NCBI RefSeq assembly: GCF_008728515.1
Contig: NC_044983.1
Location: 133,109,139 to 133,173,138, forward strand
Length of the DNA: 64,000 bases
DNA from: Papio anubis
Taxonomy: Eukaryota; Chordata; Mammalia; Primates; Cercopithecidae
Reading direction: 5' to 3'
In this document: positions 21,815-31,520 of the stretch, in pieces
How positions within the stretch are numbered: position 1 is the stretch's first letter
Layout: each line of letters starts with the position of its first letter
Program-made: the position numbers and the translations under genes
Notes under the pieces: generated by a model
What the model was told of the DNA's origin: nothing
Database searches by the model: none
What the model saw: the letters and a program-made list of their open reading frames with translations, nothing else

Positions 21815-22045
21815 AAAGCAGAGAATGCTTCCTATGGGCTGTTGAAGCATTACATAAAGATTACCTCATTTACTTTCATTATATTTCTATAAAATAAATA
21901 TTATTATGTTCTCAATTTTACAGATAAAGCGTTAGAAGTACTGATTTGTTAAGAAAATTTCCAGAGTCACACAGCTATAACTGGCAAACTTGTACTTCAA
22001 ACTTGGAAAGTCGACTTCTAGAGTCCGGAAGTTTAAGCCCTAGAC
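21815..22045 (-). repeat. MIR
   Basis: 'ttacctcatttactttcatt', 'aaatattattatgttctcaa', 'ttttacagataaagcgttag' and 'agagtcacacagctataact' track the reverse strand of MIR almost to its tRNA-like end, where MER5A begins. Confidence 0.8.
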
Positions 22046-22238
22046 CAGCGGTTTTCAAAGTGCGGTCCCCAGACCAGCAGCATCGGTGTCACCTGGAACT
22101 TATTACAAAGACAAGCTTCTGAGCCAACTTCAGACCTACTCATTGGAAGCTCAAAGTGGGGTTATGATGGAATCAGATACCTGAATGATAACAAGCTTTC
22201 TGGATGAGTCTATGCAGGCTTGGGTTTGAGGATCATTG
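22046..22238 (+). mobile_element. MER5A (hAT-Charlie non-autonomous DNA transposon)
   Basis: Starts 'cagcggttttcaaagtgcgg', then 'ccccagaccagcagcatcgg', 'tcacctggaacttattac', 'cagacctactcattggaa', and ends 'tttgaggatcattg', the imperfect inverse of the start. The flanking 8-mers CCCTAGAC and ATCTATAC agree at 5 positions, a plausible decayed target duplication. It has no coding capacity. Confidence 0.9.
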
Positions 22239-22489
22239 ATCTATACTGTGTTACCTGTCCCAAATAACGAGAACACTCAAAAGCCTGTGTTTAAGTATTG
22301 CACATCCCATTGAGTTATGCTGTGATCTCACTTGCCTGTTTGGAAAATGAATTTAATAAACTGTCCCATTGAACTCAAACTGAGTGTCAAGGAAGATGCC
22401 AGTGGTCCCTCTAGAAGCACAACCATAAAAATGAAACAAATCGGTAGAAATGTTCTATTTCAAAGGCATAAGACGTTGAGGTTTTGTCA

Positions 22490-22760
22490 AGTAGAGTGTG
22501 ACCTTCACAGACACCTGACCATTTATCAGGGAAGACACTATTTAAGTTTGGTTCTCAAAATAAGGTAGAAGAGATTCAATGAGACAAAGTGTGAGAAGGC
22601 CCCTTCAGATAGACTGGACAAATCCGAGGTCTGTAAGACTAGGGAGTGAGGGTATGGTGGCCAGGGCACAGTGCATGTGGGCAGAGCCTTGCCATGGGTT
22701 CAGACATAAACACGGCCTCTGTGTCACACAGAGAACTTGGGGACTTTCGAAGGATCTAAC
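22490..22760 (-). repeat. L2 fragment
   Basis: 'gtgagaaggccccttcagat' and 'actagggagtgagggtatgg' with the 'ggtggccagggcacagtg' stretch fit the reversed L2 internal 3' region (gcaaaggccctg ... ggccagtgtggctgg). The 104-codon frame at 22579 overlaps it and is not a gene. Confidence 0.45.
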
Positions 22761-23589
22761 AGGATTATATGCCAAATTGAGATATCAAAATATTTTAAGT
22801 TTAATTTATACAGATCAACCAGAAAAATCTAACTGCAATTTTTCTAAAATGCCCAATAGTTCCCTTAAAAATCAAATTCTTCCTTCATGCTAATACAAGT
22901 ATTTACCTGTTATTACTAAAACCACATACAATTGCAAAATCTCTTTAATATTCAAGTGGCGATTTTTATTACCCCAAAGACAAAAACAATTTTAGAAATT
23001 TTCAATGATGTGTCCTTTTATTGCCTCTGCTAAGAAGCTGAGCCATGCTCATAATAATTAAATGACAAATTGTCTTACCTGTTTGGCTCATTGCAGCTCT
23101 TTGAAACTGCTCTTCAGAAATCCCCTCCCTGTCTTCAGAGATAATACTTATCCTGGGCGCCATAAAGAGCATCACAGTGGCACAAATGCACCACTTAAGG
23201 CTTTGGCCTATCCTTAGTTCTGCTGGTTTCCAATATTCTAACATACTTACCTATTTATACCCTTTCTCCATCCTTTATATGTATTGTACATAACTCTTTT
23301 CCTAAATAAACTGTGAATCCTGGGTACCACTCCTCCTGCCTTACCAAACCCCAGTACTCCCCCAAATCAGCTCTGAGATCATGTCCCTAGTACAACCCTT
23401 CATTCTGTTTTCTGCTCTGAGCATTAGCTCTCAATTGTAATTCCTTCCTGCATTCAGGCATTGATTTTACAAACATTTTACCCTGTGCCCATTCATTATT
23501 TCATTCAACAAATACTTTGGATCACAATTTACAGATGCTTCCACATTTCAGATAATCCTTAAAGACCATTCCATCTCTAACACTCTGTG

Positions 23590-23705
23590 GTTTTATGGAC
23601 CCAGTAGACAGAACTTCTGTTCTATTTCTCACTCTGACAAATACTAGTTGTAGGACTGAGCAATGCCTTGCTCCTCTGTAGGTCTCAGCCTTTATACACA
23701 TAACG
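23590..23705 (+). repeat. MIR fragment
   Basis: Resembles 'cccagctctgccacttacta ... gaccttgggcaagtta ... cctcagtttcc' of MIR with heavy divergence. Confidence 0.45.
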
Positions 23706-24220
23706 TTGGCTCTTCTGTAATGAAAGTTCAACTCTCTGTGAATTGACTGCATTCATGAAGCATTACCGCCTAGGCTAAGAATCCCACTTCTATACATCAG
23801 ATCCATAGGTTGACAAGCTATCTGTAATTCACATTAGAGAAAAACATTCCGCACTTTGCCTGTGATTTGCACTTGTGGCATTTCCGGTGGTGTTCACTCA
23901 CCCTCCATCCAAACAGCAGCATTGCCTCATTCACATTAAATAAATCAGAGGTAAAAGAAGCAAACAAGGGAATTGTTCAGCAGATGGCTCAGATCCTTCA
24001 GCTGTATCATTGCTGATCTAGGAGACTAACATTTTTGCACCACAAGATAAGTATCAAATTATATGCAAATGGGACTTCAGAGCACATAAACCACAGTAGG
24101 TTCTAAGATATCAAGTGAATTGTTTTTCTTTTTTATTCTTTCTAATGTATGGAGTTGACAGTAAACATTTGACACTCTTTGCAAATAATAATCTGTTTAA
24201 TCAGTGAGAGCACCAAAATC

Positions 24221-24282
24221 CAGATATAACTTTCAGGCAAAAAGTCATATATCATCAGACATAACTTTCAGCCAAAAAGTCA
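24221..24282. repeat. tandem duplication, 27-base unit
   Basis: A 27-base unit from CAGATATAACTTTCAGG at 24221-24247 recurs at 24256-24282 with 2 mismatches, separated by TATATCAT (period 35). Confidence 0.9.
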
Positions 24283-24602
24283 AGGGCTGTTGTCTGAGTT
24301 GCCAGAGAAGAAGAAAAACACCTGACTGGGAGAGCAAGAAATTGGGTTTTAGTATGTAATGCAATTATTAATTCATACAAGAAGTTGTAGCAAGTACCAT
24401 GGCATCACTTCCATGGTTGATGCATCTGAGAAACGGAGCTGGCAAGCCTTTCCTACACACAAAGGTGCCAGGGAGGATAAAATGAATTGATTAATGGGAA
24501 TATGCAAGAATTCTTGTGTTCCATAAAGTTTCAAAGTGAATCCAGAGAAAATGGCCCAGTGCAGCTCATAGAAAAACCCAAGGGTAGCATACTGCTCCAC
24601 CT

Positions 24603-24800
24603 CAGAATGTCTCAACTTTGACACTGTTGACATTTTAGACCAGAAGATTCTTTGTTGAGTGTAGGGTGAGAGGCTGCCCTGTGCACTGCAGGGTGTTTAG
24701 CATCCTCCCTGGGCTCGACTCCCTAGATGCTGGTAACAACCCCCCCCACACAGGCATTGCCAAATGTTGCTAGGAGACCTCTCTTTCAAGATGACTGCTG
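24603..24800 (-). mobile_element. MER20 (hAT-Charlie non-autonomous DNA transposon)
   Basis: 'ctcaactttgacactgttga', 'cattttagaccagaagattc', 'ctgccctgtgcactgcaggg', 'tgtttagcatcctccctggg', 'ccctagatgctggtaacaac' and 'cattgccaaatgttgctagg' match MER20 read in reverse. A run of eight C lies at 24740-24747. Confidence 0.85.
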
Positions 24801-26030
24801 CTAGATCCTACTAATTCCATGTTTCACCCTTGGCTCTTTGGGTATTGAATCTCAAATTTGAGAAACATGCACAAGTGATCATTCTCAAGGGAATTGACTC
24901 ACAGTGACTGAGCTTATATGGGCCTGATGAATAAATCCAATGCCAATACAATAGTTTCAACTAAAAAATAAAAAATGATAACTGCCTCCACTGGAGTGTC
25001 CTGGCAGACTGATCAGTGCATTCTCTTCTGCCCAGTGATGTAAACAAGAAACCAGGTTCTTAACATAAGATTGCTTGGTAAGAAGCCTGGGTTCAGAGCA
25101 AGGGGAGTGAGTTGCTTGATTCCAGGAGTTTTCTCCATGGATCCAGGGGAGTCTGGGCCATTTCTCGGATGCCTCAACCCTGGAAGAGATGCCACGAGAC
25201 TCACTTTTCCTTTGGAGACTGCATAGGTTACCTGGTTAGAGTAACAAGCCCCTGTAAGGTGCTGGAGCCACAATGACACATTATTTTTCTTTGGTGTTTT
25301 GCAATTTTTGAGTCTGTGAGCTCCCTGCTTCCCTTCCCTTACACATGTGTTTATGCGGGGAAGGAGGGGTTGAGTAAAACCTTGTTGATGAAGTAGCAGC
25401 TTTCTTGATTACAATTATATTCATAATGTGGGTTTTCTGCAGTTTATTTAAATTGTGAAAAACATTTGTTCCATGTTGTGAGAATTTTTGCTATGCAAAA
25501 GCTGAACAATGAGCAGTTTTGTTTACCTATCCTGATGTATTTGTGTTTTTATTTCTGAAGATTCTGAAAAGGGATTGACTGGATCAAGGGAAGCATGTGT
25601 TTTTAATTACAGGTGCCAATAACAATGATAAGAATGCTGATGGTCATACGAATTGTGATGATGATAAATAAGAAACACACCACCATTGTTTACAATGAGT
25701 TCATAGAAAGCATCCATTTGTTGTGCTCCAGTTAACAAAGCCTCTCACACTTGCATGAACAGGGATCTAGTGGGATTGCAGGAGCCCCTTGCACTTAGTA
25801 AAGCTCCCACTCTCCCTCTCCTCCACCAAAACTCCTGAGTTCACCACCACTGTCTGCCTTGAGGTCATCAAGGTTAACTTCAAGTGCCCTTTACCGTACT
25901 TACTTTGGTCCCTCCAAGAGTCCTGGGACTCTCGGGTCATCCTTTATCCCTGGAATTCTAATCTCCGTGGTGCTCCTTGAGCAGTGAGACAGGATCACCC
26001 TGACTGGAGCATTCCCCCTCATCTTATTTT
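24801..26030. other. single-copy DNA, no gene found
   Basis: 25480-25610 ('gattctgaaaagggattgac', 'tggatcaagggaagcatgtg') vaguely recalls the reverse strand of an old L1. The remainder is unassigned. The 88-codon minus frame at 25013 has no recognisable domain. Confidence 0.35.
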
Positions 26031-26335
26031 CTTTTTCTTTTTTTTTTTTTTTTGAGACGGAGTCTTGCTCTGTCGCCCAGGCTGGAGTGCAGTGGCACGA
26101 TCTTGGCTCACTGCAAGCTCCGCCTCCCCAGTTTACGCCATTCTCCTGCCTCAACCTCCCAAGTAGCTGGGACTACAGGTGCCCACCACCATTCCTAGCT
26201 AATTTTTTGTATTTTTAGTAGAGACGGGGTTTCACCGTGTTAGCCAGGATGGTCTACAATCTCCTGATCTCGTGATGTGCCCATCTCGGCCTCCCAAAGT
26301 GCTGGGATTACAGGCATGAGCCACGGCGCCCAGCC
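26031..26335 (-). mobile_element. AluY, full length
   Basis: T-run, 'gagacggagtcttgctctgt', 'cactgcaagctccgcctcc', 'attttttgtatttttagtag', and the end 'ccacggcgcccagcc'. AluY-type bases without the Old World monkey AluYR changes. No convincing duplication. Confidence 0.93.
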
Positions 26336-26409
26336 AACACCACATACTATATATTGTGCTTATTTATCTATGACCTTCCCCTATTGTAATATCAAGGGTT
26401 TTCTCTAAG

Positions 26410-26525
26410 GTTCAAGAGGGAAAATAGTTTCTGTATTGTTCATGGCTTCATCCTAGCACCTAGAACAATGCCTAGCATACAAATGATGTTTAATAAATAG
26501 AGTAGAACAAATGAGTGAATAAGCT
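26410..26525 (+). repeat. L2 3' end
   Basis: 'tattgttcatggcttcatcc', 'tagcacctagaacaatgcct', 'agcatacaaatgatgtttaa' match the L2 3' end (cttattcatctttgtatccc ... gcacctagcacagtgcctgg). Confidence 0.75.
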
Positions 26526-26734
26526 GATGGATACATGAAGATGAGTAAGACAGAAAATAACTGCTTTTGAAATTTGGAGAACAGAGAGGTAAGAGGAATG
26601 TGCATTGGGGAACATCATGGGAGGCTTCATGAGGAAGGTAGGAATGAGACAGAGTGGTGCCAGCCCCATCTCAGGACATTTAAACACTACTGACCTCTTC
26701 ATCCAACAACTGCACACTCTCCACTCCATAGACA

Positions 26735-26900
26735 ATACAGACAAGGTATTTAAACCCTCCATGTCTCAGATTTCCCATCTGTAAAATGGGGGTAACAATA
26801 GTGCCCACTGCATAGGTCATTGTAAGACTATTAGTTAATATGCGTGCAGTACATACAGCAAGTGCTATGTCAGGGTTACCACCATTGTTATCACATAACA
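26735..26900 (+). repeat. MIR
   Basis: 'atgtctcagatttcccatct', 'gtaaaatgggggtaacaata', 'gtgcccactgcataggtcat' and 'agtacatacagcaagtgcta' are well-preserved MIR plus-strand text. Confidence 0.88.
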
Positions 26901-27339
26901 ACTATCTTATTCTTGTGGATTTGTACCTAACATATGGTAGGTGTGTCATAATAAATTTTGAAGGTCTGTCTGGACTTCAGTAGCAAGAAGGTATACAGCA
27001 AAACACAAGCTGCACAGACAATAGTACGCATGACACATTGGAAACAATGAGGAAAAATTTGAAGTGTTTAATCTTGAAGATTCATCCGCTTAACTCCTAT
27101 AAAGAATTAAGTGTTCCACTTTTTGATCTTTTGGAAAAGAGAACTTAAGTATTTAAAAATAATAAACTTTAAAATCAGGAAACAAAAATATGACTTGATA
27201 AACTGTACTTTTTCTCTTAATTACAATCAAATGAAGGATTCAAATGTATGAAGTTTATGTTGCTGTTCATTTCAAAAGGTCATATGGTTTTGAGAGACAG
27301 GGCACAGGAGAGGGCTTGGATAATATGAGGTCGCTACCT

Positions 27340-27500
27340 AGACCACGGTTCACTGGCAATGAGCTCATGGCCAATCTATGAATGCACAGTGTCTCCGAGC
27401 CCACCTTTCTTCATGCGTTAACTTTGGAAATAATTTTTGTACTGCAAATTCCACCAGGTTCTTCAAAGAATGAGATGAATTAATGGATGCAGCTCCACTG
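27340..27500 (+). repeat. MIR
   Basis: 'ctccgagcccacctttcttc', 'actttggaaataatttttgt' and 'aagaatgagatgaattaatg' follow the second half of MIR in a diverged form. Confidence 0.5.
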
Positions 27501-28305
27501 TGCAAAATAGAAAAGATTATGCAAATTTGAAGAGTCATTATCAGAGGAAAATTGGAGTGAGGTCAAGGGAATTTTTCCTTCACTATGTTTGTCTCTGGTT
27601 GAATATGTATGTGTCAGGTTTTTAAATGATGCAAAAGGGATCCGTGGACATGAGAACTTTCTCCATTTCTGACATTTTCTATCTTTTTTCTGCTTTTTCT
27701 GAACTTAAATAAGACACTGTGTTCTGCTGACAAGAAAAAAAAAAATGCTAAACCCCTTCCTTTCTCTGAATACACAGATAGATGGTTAGAACTCAGCCGC
27801 TGGCAAGATCATTTCATACTGTTCAGAATCCACTCTACCCCCTGCAGGGGCAGAGGTTTTTTAAAAAAACTAGCTCTTTCTATTTTTCCCTCAAGGTGAG
27901 AAAATGAAGATAGAGACAGAATAACACAACCAGAAAAACACAGCCAAGAGCTCAAGGATTCTCGGGCAGCCAATTTGGCTGCAGAAATGAAGCACGGGAA
28001 GGATGCTGAGTGTCTGGGTTGGCCAGAGAAGATGAGGAAGCGAATGTGTGACCATTGCCTGAGTGGGTGGGAAGGAAAGCCACAGCTGGGCCAGGGCCCC
28101 CTACTCTGCCTCACTAGAGCTGTGTTGCCATAGCCACATCCCTATAAATGAGCATAGGATTTTTGACCATGAGATTAATCAATGGTTTTGTCCATGAGAT
28201 TAATCAGGATAGGAGGAGCCTGGCAGAAAATAAGAAAACATTTAGAGAGATGGTACAGTGAAAAGCATGATGGCCTTGAAGACAGGGACCCTGGGTGTGC
28301 TATCT
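27501..28305. other. single-copy DNA, relatively G/C-rich in part
   Basis: 27790-28130 has fewer A/T bases than its neighbours and contains the 12-base palindrome CCCCTGCAGGGG (27839-27850) and 'atccctataaatgagc'. No frame supports a gene; the 101-codon minus frame has no recognisable domain. A direct repeat with GATTAATC lies at 28167-28206. Confidence 0.4.
28167..28206. repeat. 15-base direct repeat containing GATTAATC
   Basis: CCATGAGATTAATCA occurs at 28167-28181 and 28192-28206, perfectly repeated with a 25-base period. GATTAATC is its own reverse complement. Confidence 0.85.
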
Positions 28306-28309
28306 ATGT

Positions 28310-28425
28310 TATGCATTCAGGAAGCTTTTATTGAGTGCTTACTAGGCGTCAGACATGTGATAGTGCTGGGAATGTAAAAAATTGGTATGATTAGGTCCAT
28401 GATGTGAAAAAAAAGTTGGTCTCTT
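28310..28425 (-). repeat. L2 3' end, left piece
   Basis: 'gaagcttttattgagtgctt', 'actaggcgtcagacatgtga' and 'tagtgctgggaatgtaaaaa' match the reversed L2 3' end. The L2 probably continues after the Alu to about 28935 with weak similarity. Confidence 0.65.
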
Positions 28426-28439
28426 AGAAAGAAATTCTA

Positions 28440-28750
28440 GGCCGGGTGCGGTGGCTCAAGCCTGTAATCCCAGCACTTTGGGAGGCCGAGACGGGCGGAT
28501 CACGAGGTCAGGAGATCAAGACCATCCTGGCTAACCCGGTGAAACCCCGTCTCTACTAAAAAATACAAAAAACTAGCCGGGCGAGGTGGCGGGCGCCTGT
28601 AGTCCCAGCTACTCAGGAGGCTGAGGCAGGAGAATGGCGTGAACCCGGGAGGCGGAGCTTGCAGTGAGCTGAGATCTGGCCACTGCACTCCAGCCTGGGC
28701 GACAGAGCGAGACTCCGTCTCAAAAAAAAAAAAAAAAAAAAAAAAAAGAA
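28440..28750 (+). mobile_element. AluY, Old World monkey AluYR type, full length
   Basis: Starts 'ggccgggtgcggtggctcaa' and has 'ggctcaagcctgtaatccc', 'ctagccgggcgaggtggcg' and 'gagctgagatctggccactg'. These replace the human-type 'tcacgcctg', 'ttagccgggcgtggtgg' and 'gatcgcgccactg'. Flanked by 14-base duplications AGAAAGAAATTCTA (28426-28439 and 28751-28764). Few changes otherwise, so a young insertion. The 114- and 63-codon frames are Alu products. Confidence 0.95.
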
Positions 28751-28969
28751 AGAAAGAAATTCTAAAACAGACTACTGAAATACATTGTGGGAGGTATGAC
28801 AGTTTAGGTGGGTCAGAGGGAGTGGAGTAGAATGGAAGGGACATGATTTAGCCTGGGGGCTATGGGGAATGTGGGGGATCAGAGGACCCTTTCTGGAAAG
28901 TTGAATCTAGAAGAGCCAGTGCTGTTTATTAAGAGCAGACATGACATGGGGACCCCAACCTTCTCCCTA

Positions 28970-29100
28970 AATACATTCTTCTTTTGTGTTCCCAGCTCAG
29001 ATAATTATATCACCATTCACCTAGCTTCCTGAGCTGTCACAAACCTGAATGTCAACCCAGATGCTTTTCTTCCCTTCTTCTGACACATCCAGTCTTCTAG
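28970..29100 (+). repeat. possible L2/L3 fragment
   Basis: 'gagctgtcacaaacctgaat' and 'gtcaacccagatgcttttct' recall the CR1/L2-type text 'ccagaaacctgggagtcatc'. Weak. Confidence 0.3.
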
Positions 29101-29429
29101 GAGAATCCACATGTGGGCCACAGTGTGGAGGTGGGAGTGGCCACGCTGCACGCAGGGGCTGACTCAGAGCCAGGAGGATGCAGCTGGGTCAGGAACGTGG
29201 TAAGACACCACTCAAAAGTGTGAATTTTCTCTTATGTGTACTCATTGATGGCTTTTTCCCTTCAGCCAGCCTGGCTAGATATAAATAATTTTCAAAAAAT
29301 GCATCAATTAAATTCGAGGCACTCAAGGGTCTCTCAAACACAAAAGCAAACGAACAACAACAAGACAACAACGTTCCATGAAGCAAGTGTGAAGGAAACT
29401 GAAGAAAATGAGAAGAGGACCCACATCTT

Positions 29430-29540
29430 TGTGCAAGGGATTTTAAATGTTTCAATGTAGACCTCTCAGCAGCCCTGGGAGATAGGTGGTACTGACATCT
29501 CCATGTCACGAATCCATGTGCCTGGGAATTACAGGTCCCT
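29430..29540 (-). repeat. MIR fragment
   Basis: 'acctctcagcagccctggga' and 'gataggtggtactgacatct' match the reversed MIR text 'ctcacaacaaccctatgagg ... taggtactatt'. Confidence 0.65.
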
Positions 29541-30261
29541 GACCGTCGAGTAAATAAACAACCAGGAAGTCAGACTTATCTGCCTCCCATTGTATCTTAT
29601 AGAATATAATGTAGCATTGGCACTATTACCTATTGAGGGGGAGGCGGTACATCCCATCCTTTGCCACTTATCAAAAGCATTTGGAAAAGTTGATTTTTGC
29701 CATACAAAAATCTCAGGGTCTTAAGGTGATTTTTTTTTCTTTTTCTTTTTTTTTAAATTAAGGCACAGCAGGAGCAAAGCCATACTGTTGAGAAACAGCA
29801 TGCTTCACAGGGAGAATCACAGCAGATGACTGCAGACAGGGAAGCGGACACAGTGGAAACTTACAAATATGAATCTACTTTCGCCCTCTGTTTAATGGCA
29901 AATGTATAATAAATTGTATGGGTTTAAACAATGAAGAATTAAGGACGCCCCTAGGGACAGCGTGATAATAAGAACACCCCCATGCAGTAGTTGCCTTGTT
30001 ACAAGGGATGAATGTATCTCAACGGTTGTCATTCCAGCTGAATTTTGACCCTCCAATAGGTACAGATGAAAAAGGATGCTTGGAAAAAGAGATAATTTGT
30101 TTTTAATTCCTCTGCTTCCTGGCTCTGGACTCTTAAACAATCTTCCTAATTTTCTTAAATTCTCATTTCCCTGAATGTGAGAAGTTTGAGAAACCCCTTT
30201 CCTAGAATTGCTCTCAGGATCAGATGAAATGTTAATTATGGGAGCAAATGTTGCAGATTAG
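29541..30261. other. single-copy DNA
   Basis: No gene or repeat recognised; a T-rich run is present at 29728-29755. Confidence 0.4.
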
Positions 30262-30490
30262 AGAGGCAATGAAATAGGGCTCTGGCTTCTAATCTCACCC
30301 CTGTCAAAGCTTTCCTGAATAATCTGTGTGCAATCATCTGATCTTTGTGACCCTCAGTCTCTTTTATGTAAGAGGAGAACAGTAGTATAAATCTCATAAA
30401 GTACTTGTGAAAACATGAGATCTCATATGTGAACACCTTGGCGTGGTGTTTGGTACCAGTAGAGGCTCTAAAATGGTAGTTGTTTTAGCA
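30262..30490 (+). repeat. MIR, nearly full length
   Basis: 'aatagggctctggcttctaa', 'tctgtgtgcaatcatctgat', 'gtgaccctcagtctctttta', 'tgtaagaggagaacagtagt' and 'gtaccagtagaggctctaaa' follow MIR along its length. Confidence 0.75.
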
Positions 30491-31189
30491 ATCAGTTCAG
30501 AAGTACTTTGTACACTGAACAGAGCCTCACAATATTAGCTCTCGTTATTGTTACTGTCAAGGAAAAGATTAATTATGTCTTAGCAATGTCATTTAGTTGG
30601 CCAATTAGAAAATATTAACTTCTCAACTCATAAGTCAAAAGATGTTGGGGCACCAAATATACAACTCACCTTTTCTGGTTGAATATGTAAGGTAATTAAA
30701 GGAAAAGACATTGGGTAAACCTAGAATGGCACTTCCTTATCCCACTTGACAGCAGAGAACACAATTATGTCATACAAATTACAATGAATAACTAAAAACT
30801 AGTTCTGCAGCTTAGGTGGCTCCTTCAAATCTATTTTCTTGCTTGATCCCCATGAGAACACTGTAAAGTGAAGAATGTGACAATGTTTCTCATCACAGAA
30901 CTAAAGATCATTCATATCCAAGTTCAGAGAATTATGTTTAAAGTTCATAGAATCAGACCTTAGACTTTCTGACTTGAAGTCATATATACCCTTTATGAAC
31001 ACATCATCCTACCTCCCTAGGTATGCCAGCAACAAGAAGATACAGTAAATCCAAAGCGGAAATGGGAGACGGATTCCCCAGCTGACTGCAGTTCCTCCCT
31101 TAGAATGAGGCATCTAGGAGAGGCTGGAGAGTGACCCACAGGCCTGTTTTTAAAGGAATCTCAGTATCAGGCTCTGAAGGAAAGAATTC
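30491..31189. other. single-copy DNA
   Basis: Nothing recognised. Confidence 0.4.
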
Positions 31190-31520
31190 TACATTCATTC
31201 ATTCAGGACATCTTTGTTGAATGTATTCTATATGCCAGACACTGGGATAAAGACATAAGTAAGATAAAACTGCCTGCCTTCGTGGAGTACTATTCCTCTA
31301 GAGGAGACAGAGGCATTAGATAATAATCAGGCAATGTGGAAAATGGGATGGCTCAGGTCTGCAAGGGCATTCCAACAGTAGTGAAGACAGTGAGTTGACC
31401 CTGTCCACGTCTAAAAGGATGATTAAGATTTGATCAGTTGAACATGACTCAAAGACATTCCAGAAGGAGGGCACAGCATGAGTTAAGCCATGGTGATGAG
31501 AAACAGCCGACACACAGGAG
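31190..31520 (-). repeat. L2, 3' portion
   Basis: 'attcattcattcaggacatc', 'tctatatgccagacactggg', 'ctgcctgccttcgtggagta', 'acattccagaaggagggcac' and 'agcatgagttaagccatggt' follow the reversed L2 3' region for over 300 bases. Confidence 0.8.

Larger units (their letters stand above)
22761..24602. other. single-copy DNA with small old fragments
   Basis: No gene found. 23590-23705 ('tctatttctcactctgacaa', 'aggactgagcaatgccttgc', 'ctctgtaggtctcagccttt') is a likely MIR on the plus strand. A tandem duplication lies at 24221-24282. The rest is unassigned. Confidence 0.4.

Noticed and set aside
27839..27850. CCCCTGCAGGGG palindrome as a regulatory site
   Set aside because: A single 12-base palindrome is expected by chance at this scale and nothing around it supports a function.
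28500..28844. 114-codon minus frame
   Set aside because: It is the reverse of an AluY ('SVAQAGVQWPDLSSLQ' is the standard Alu translation) with a poly-Phe run from the A-tail.
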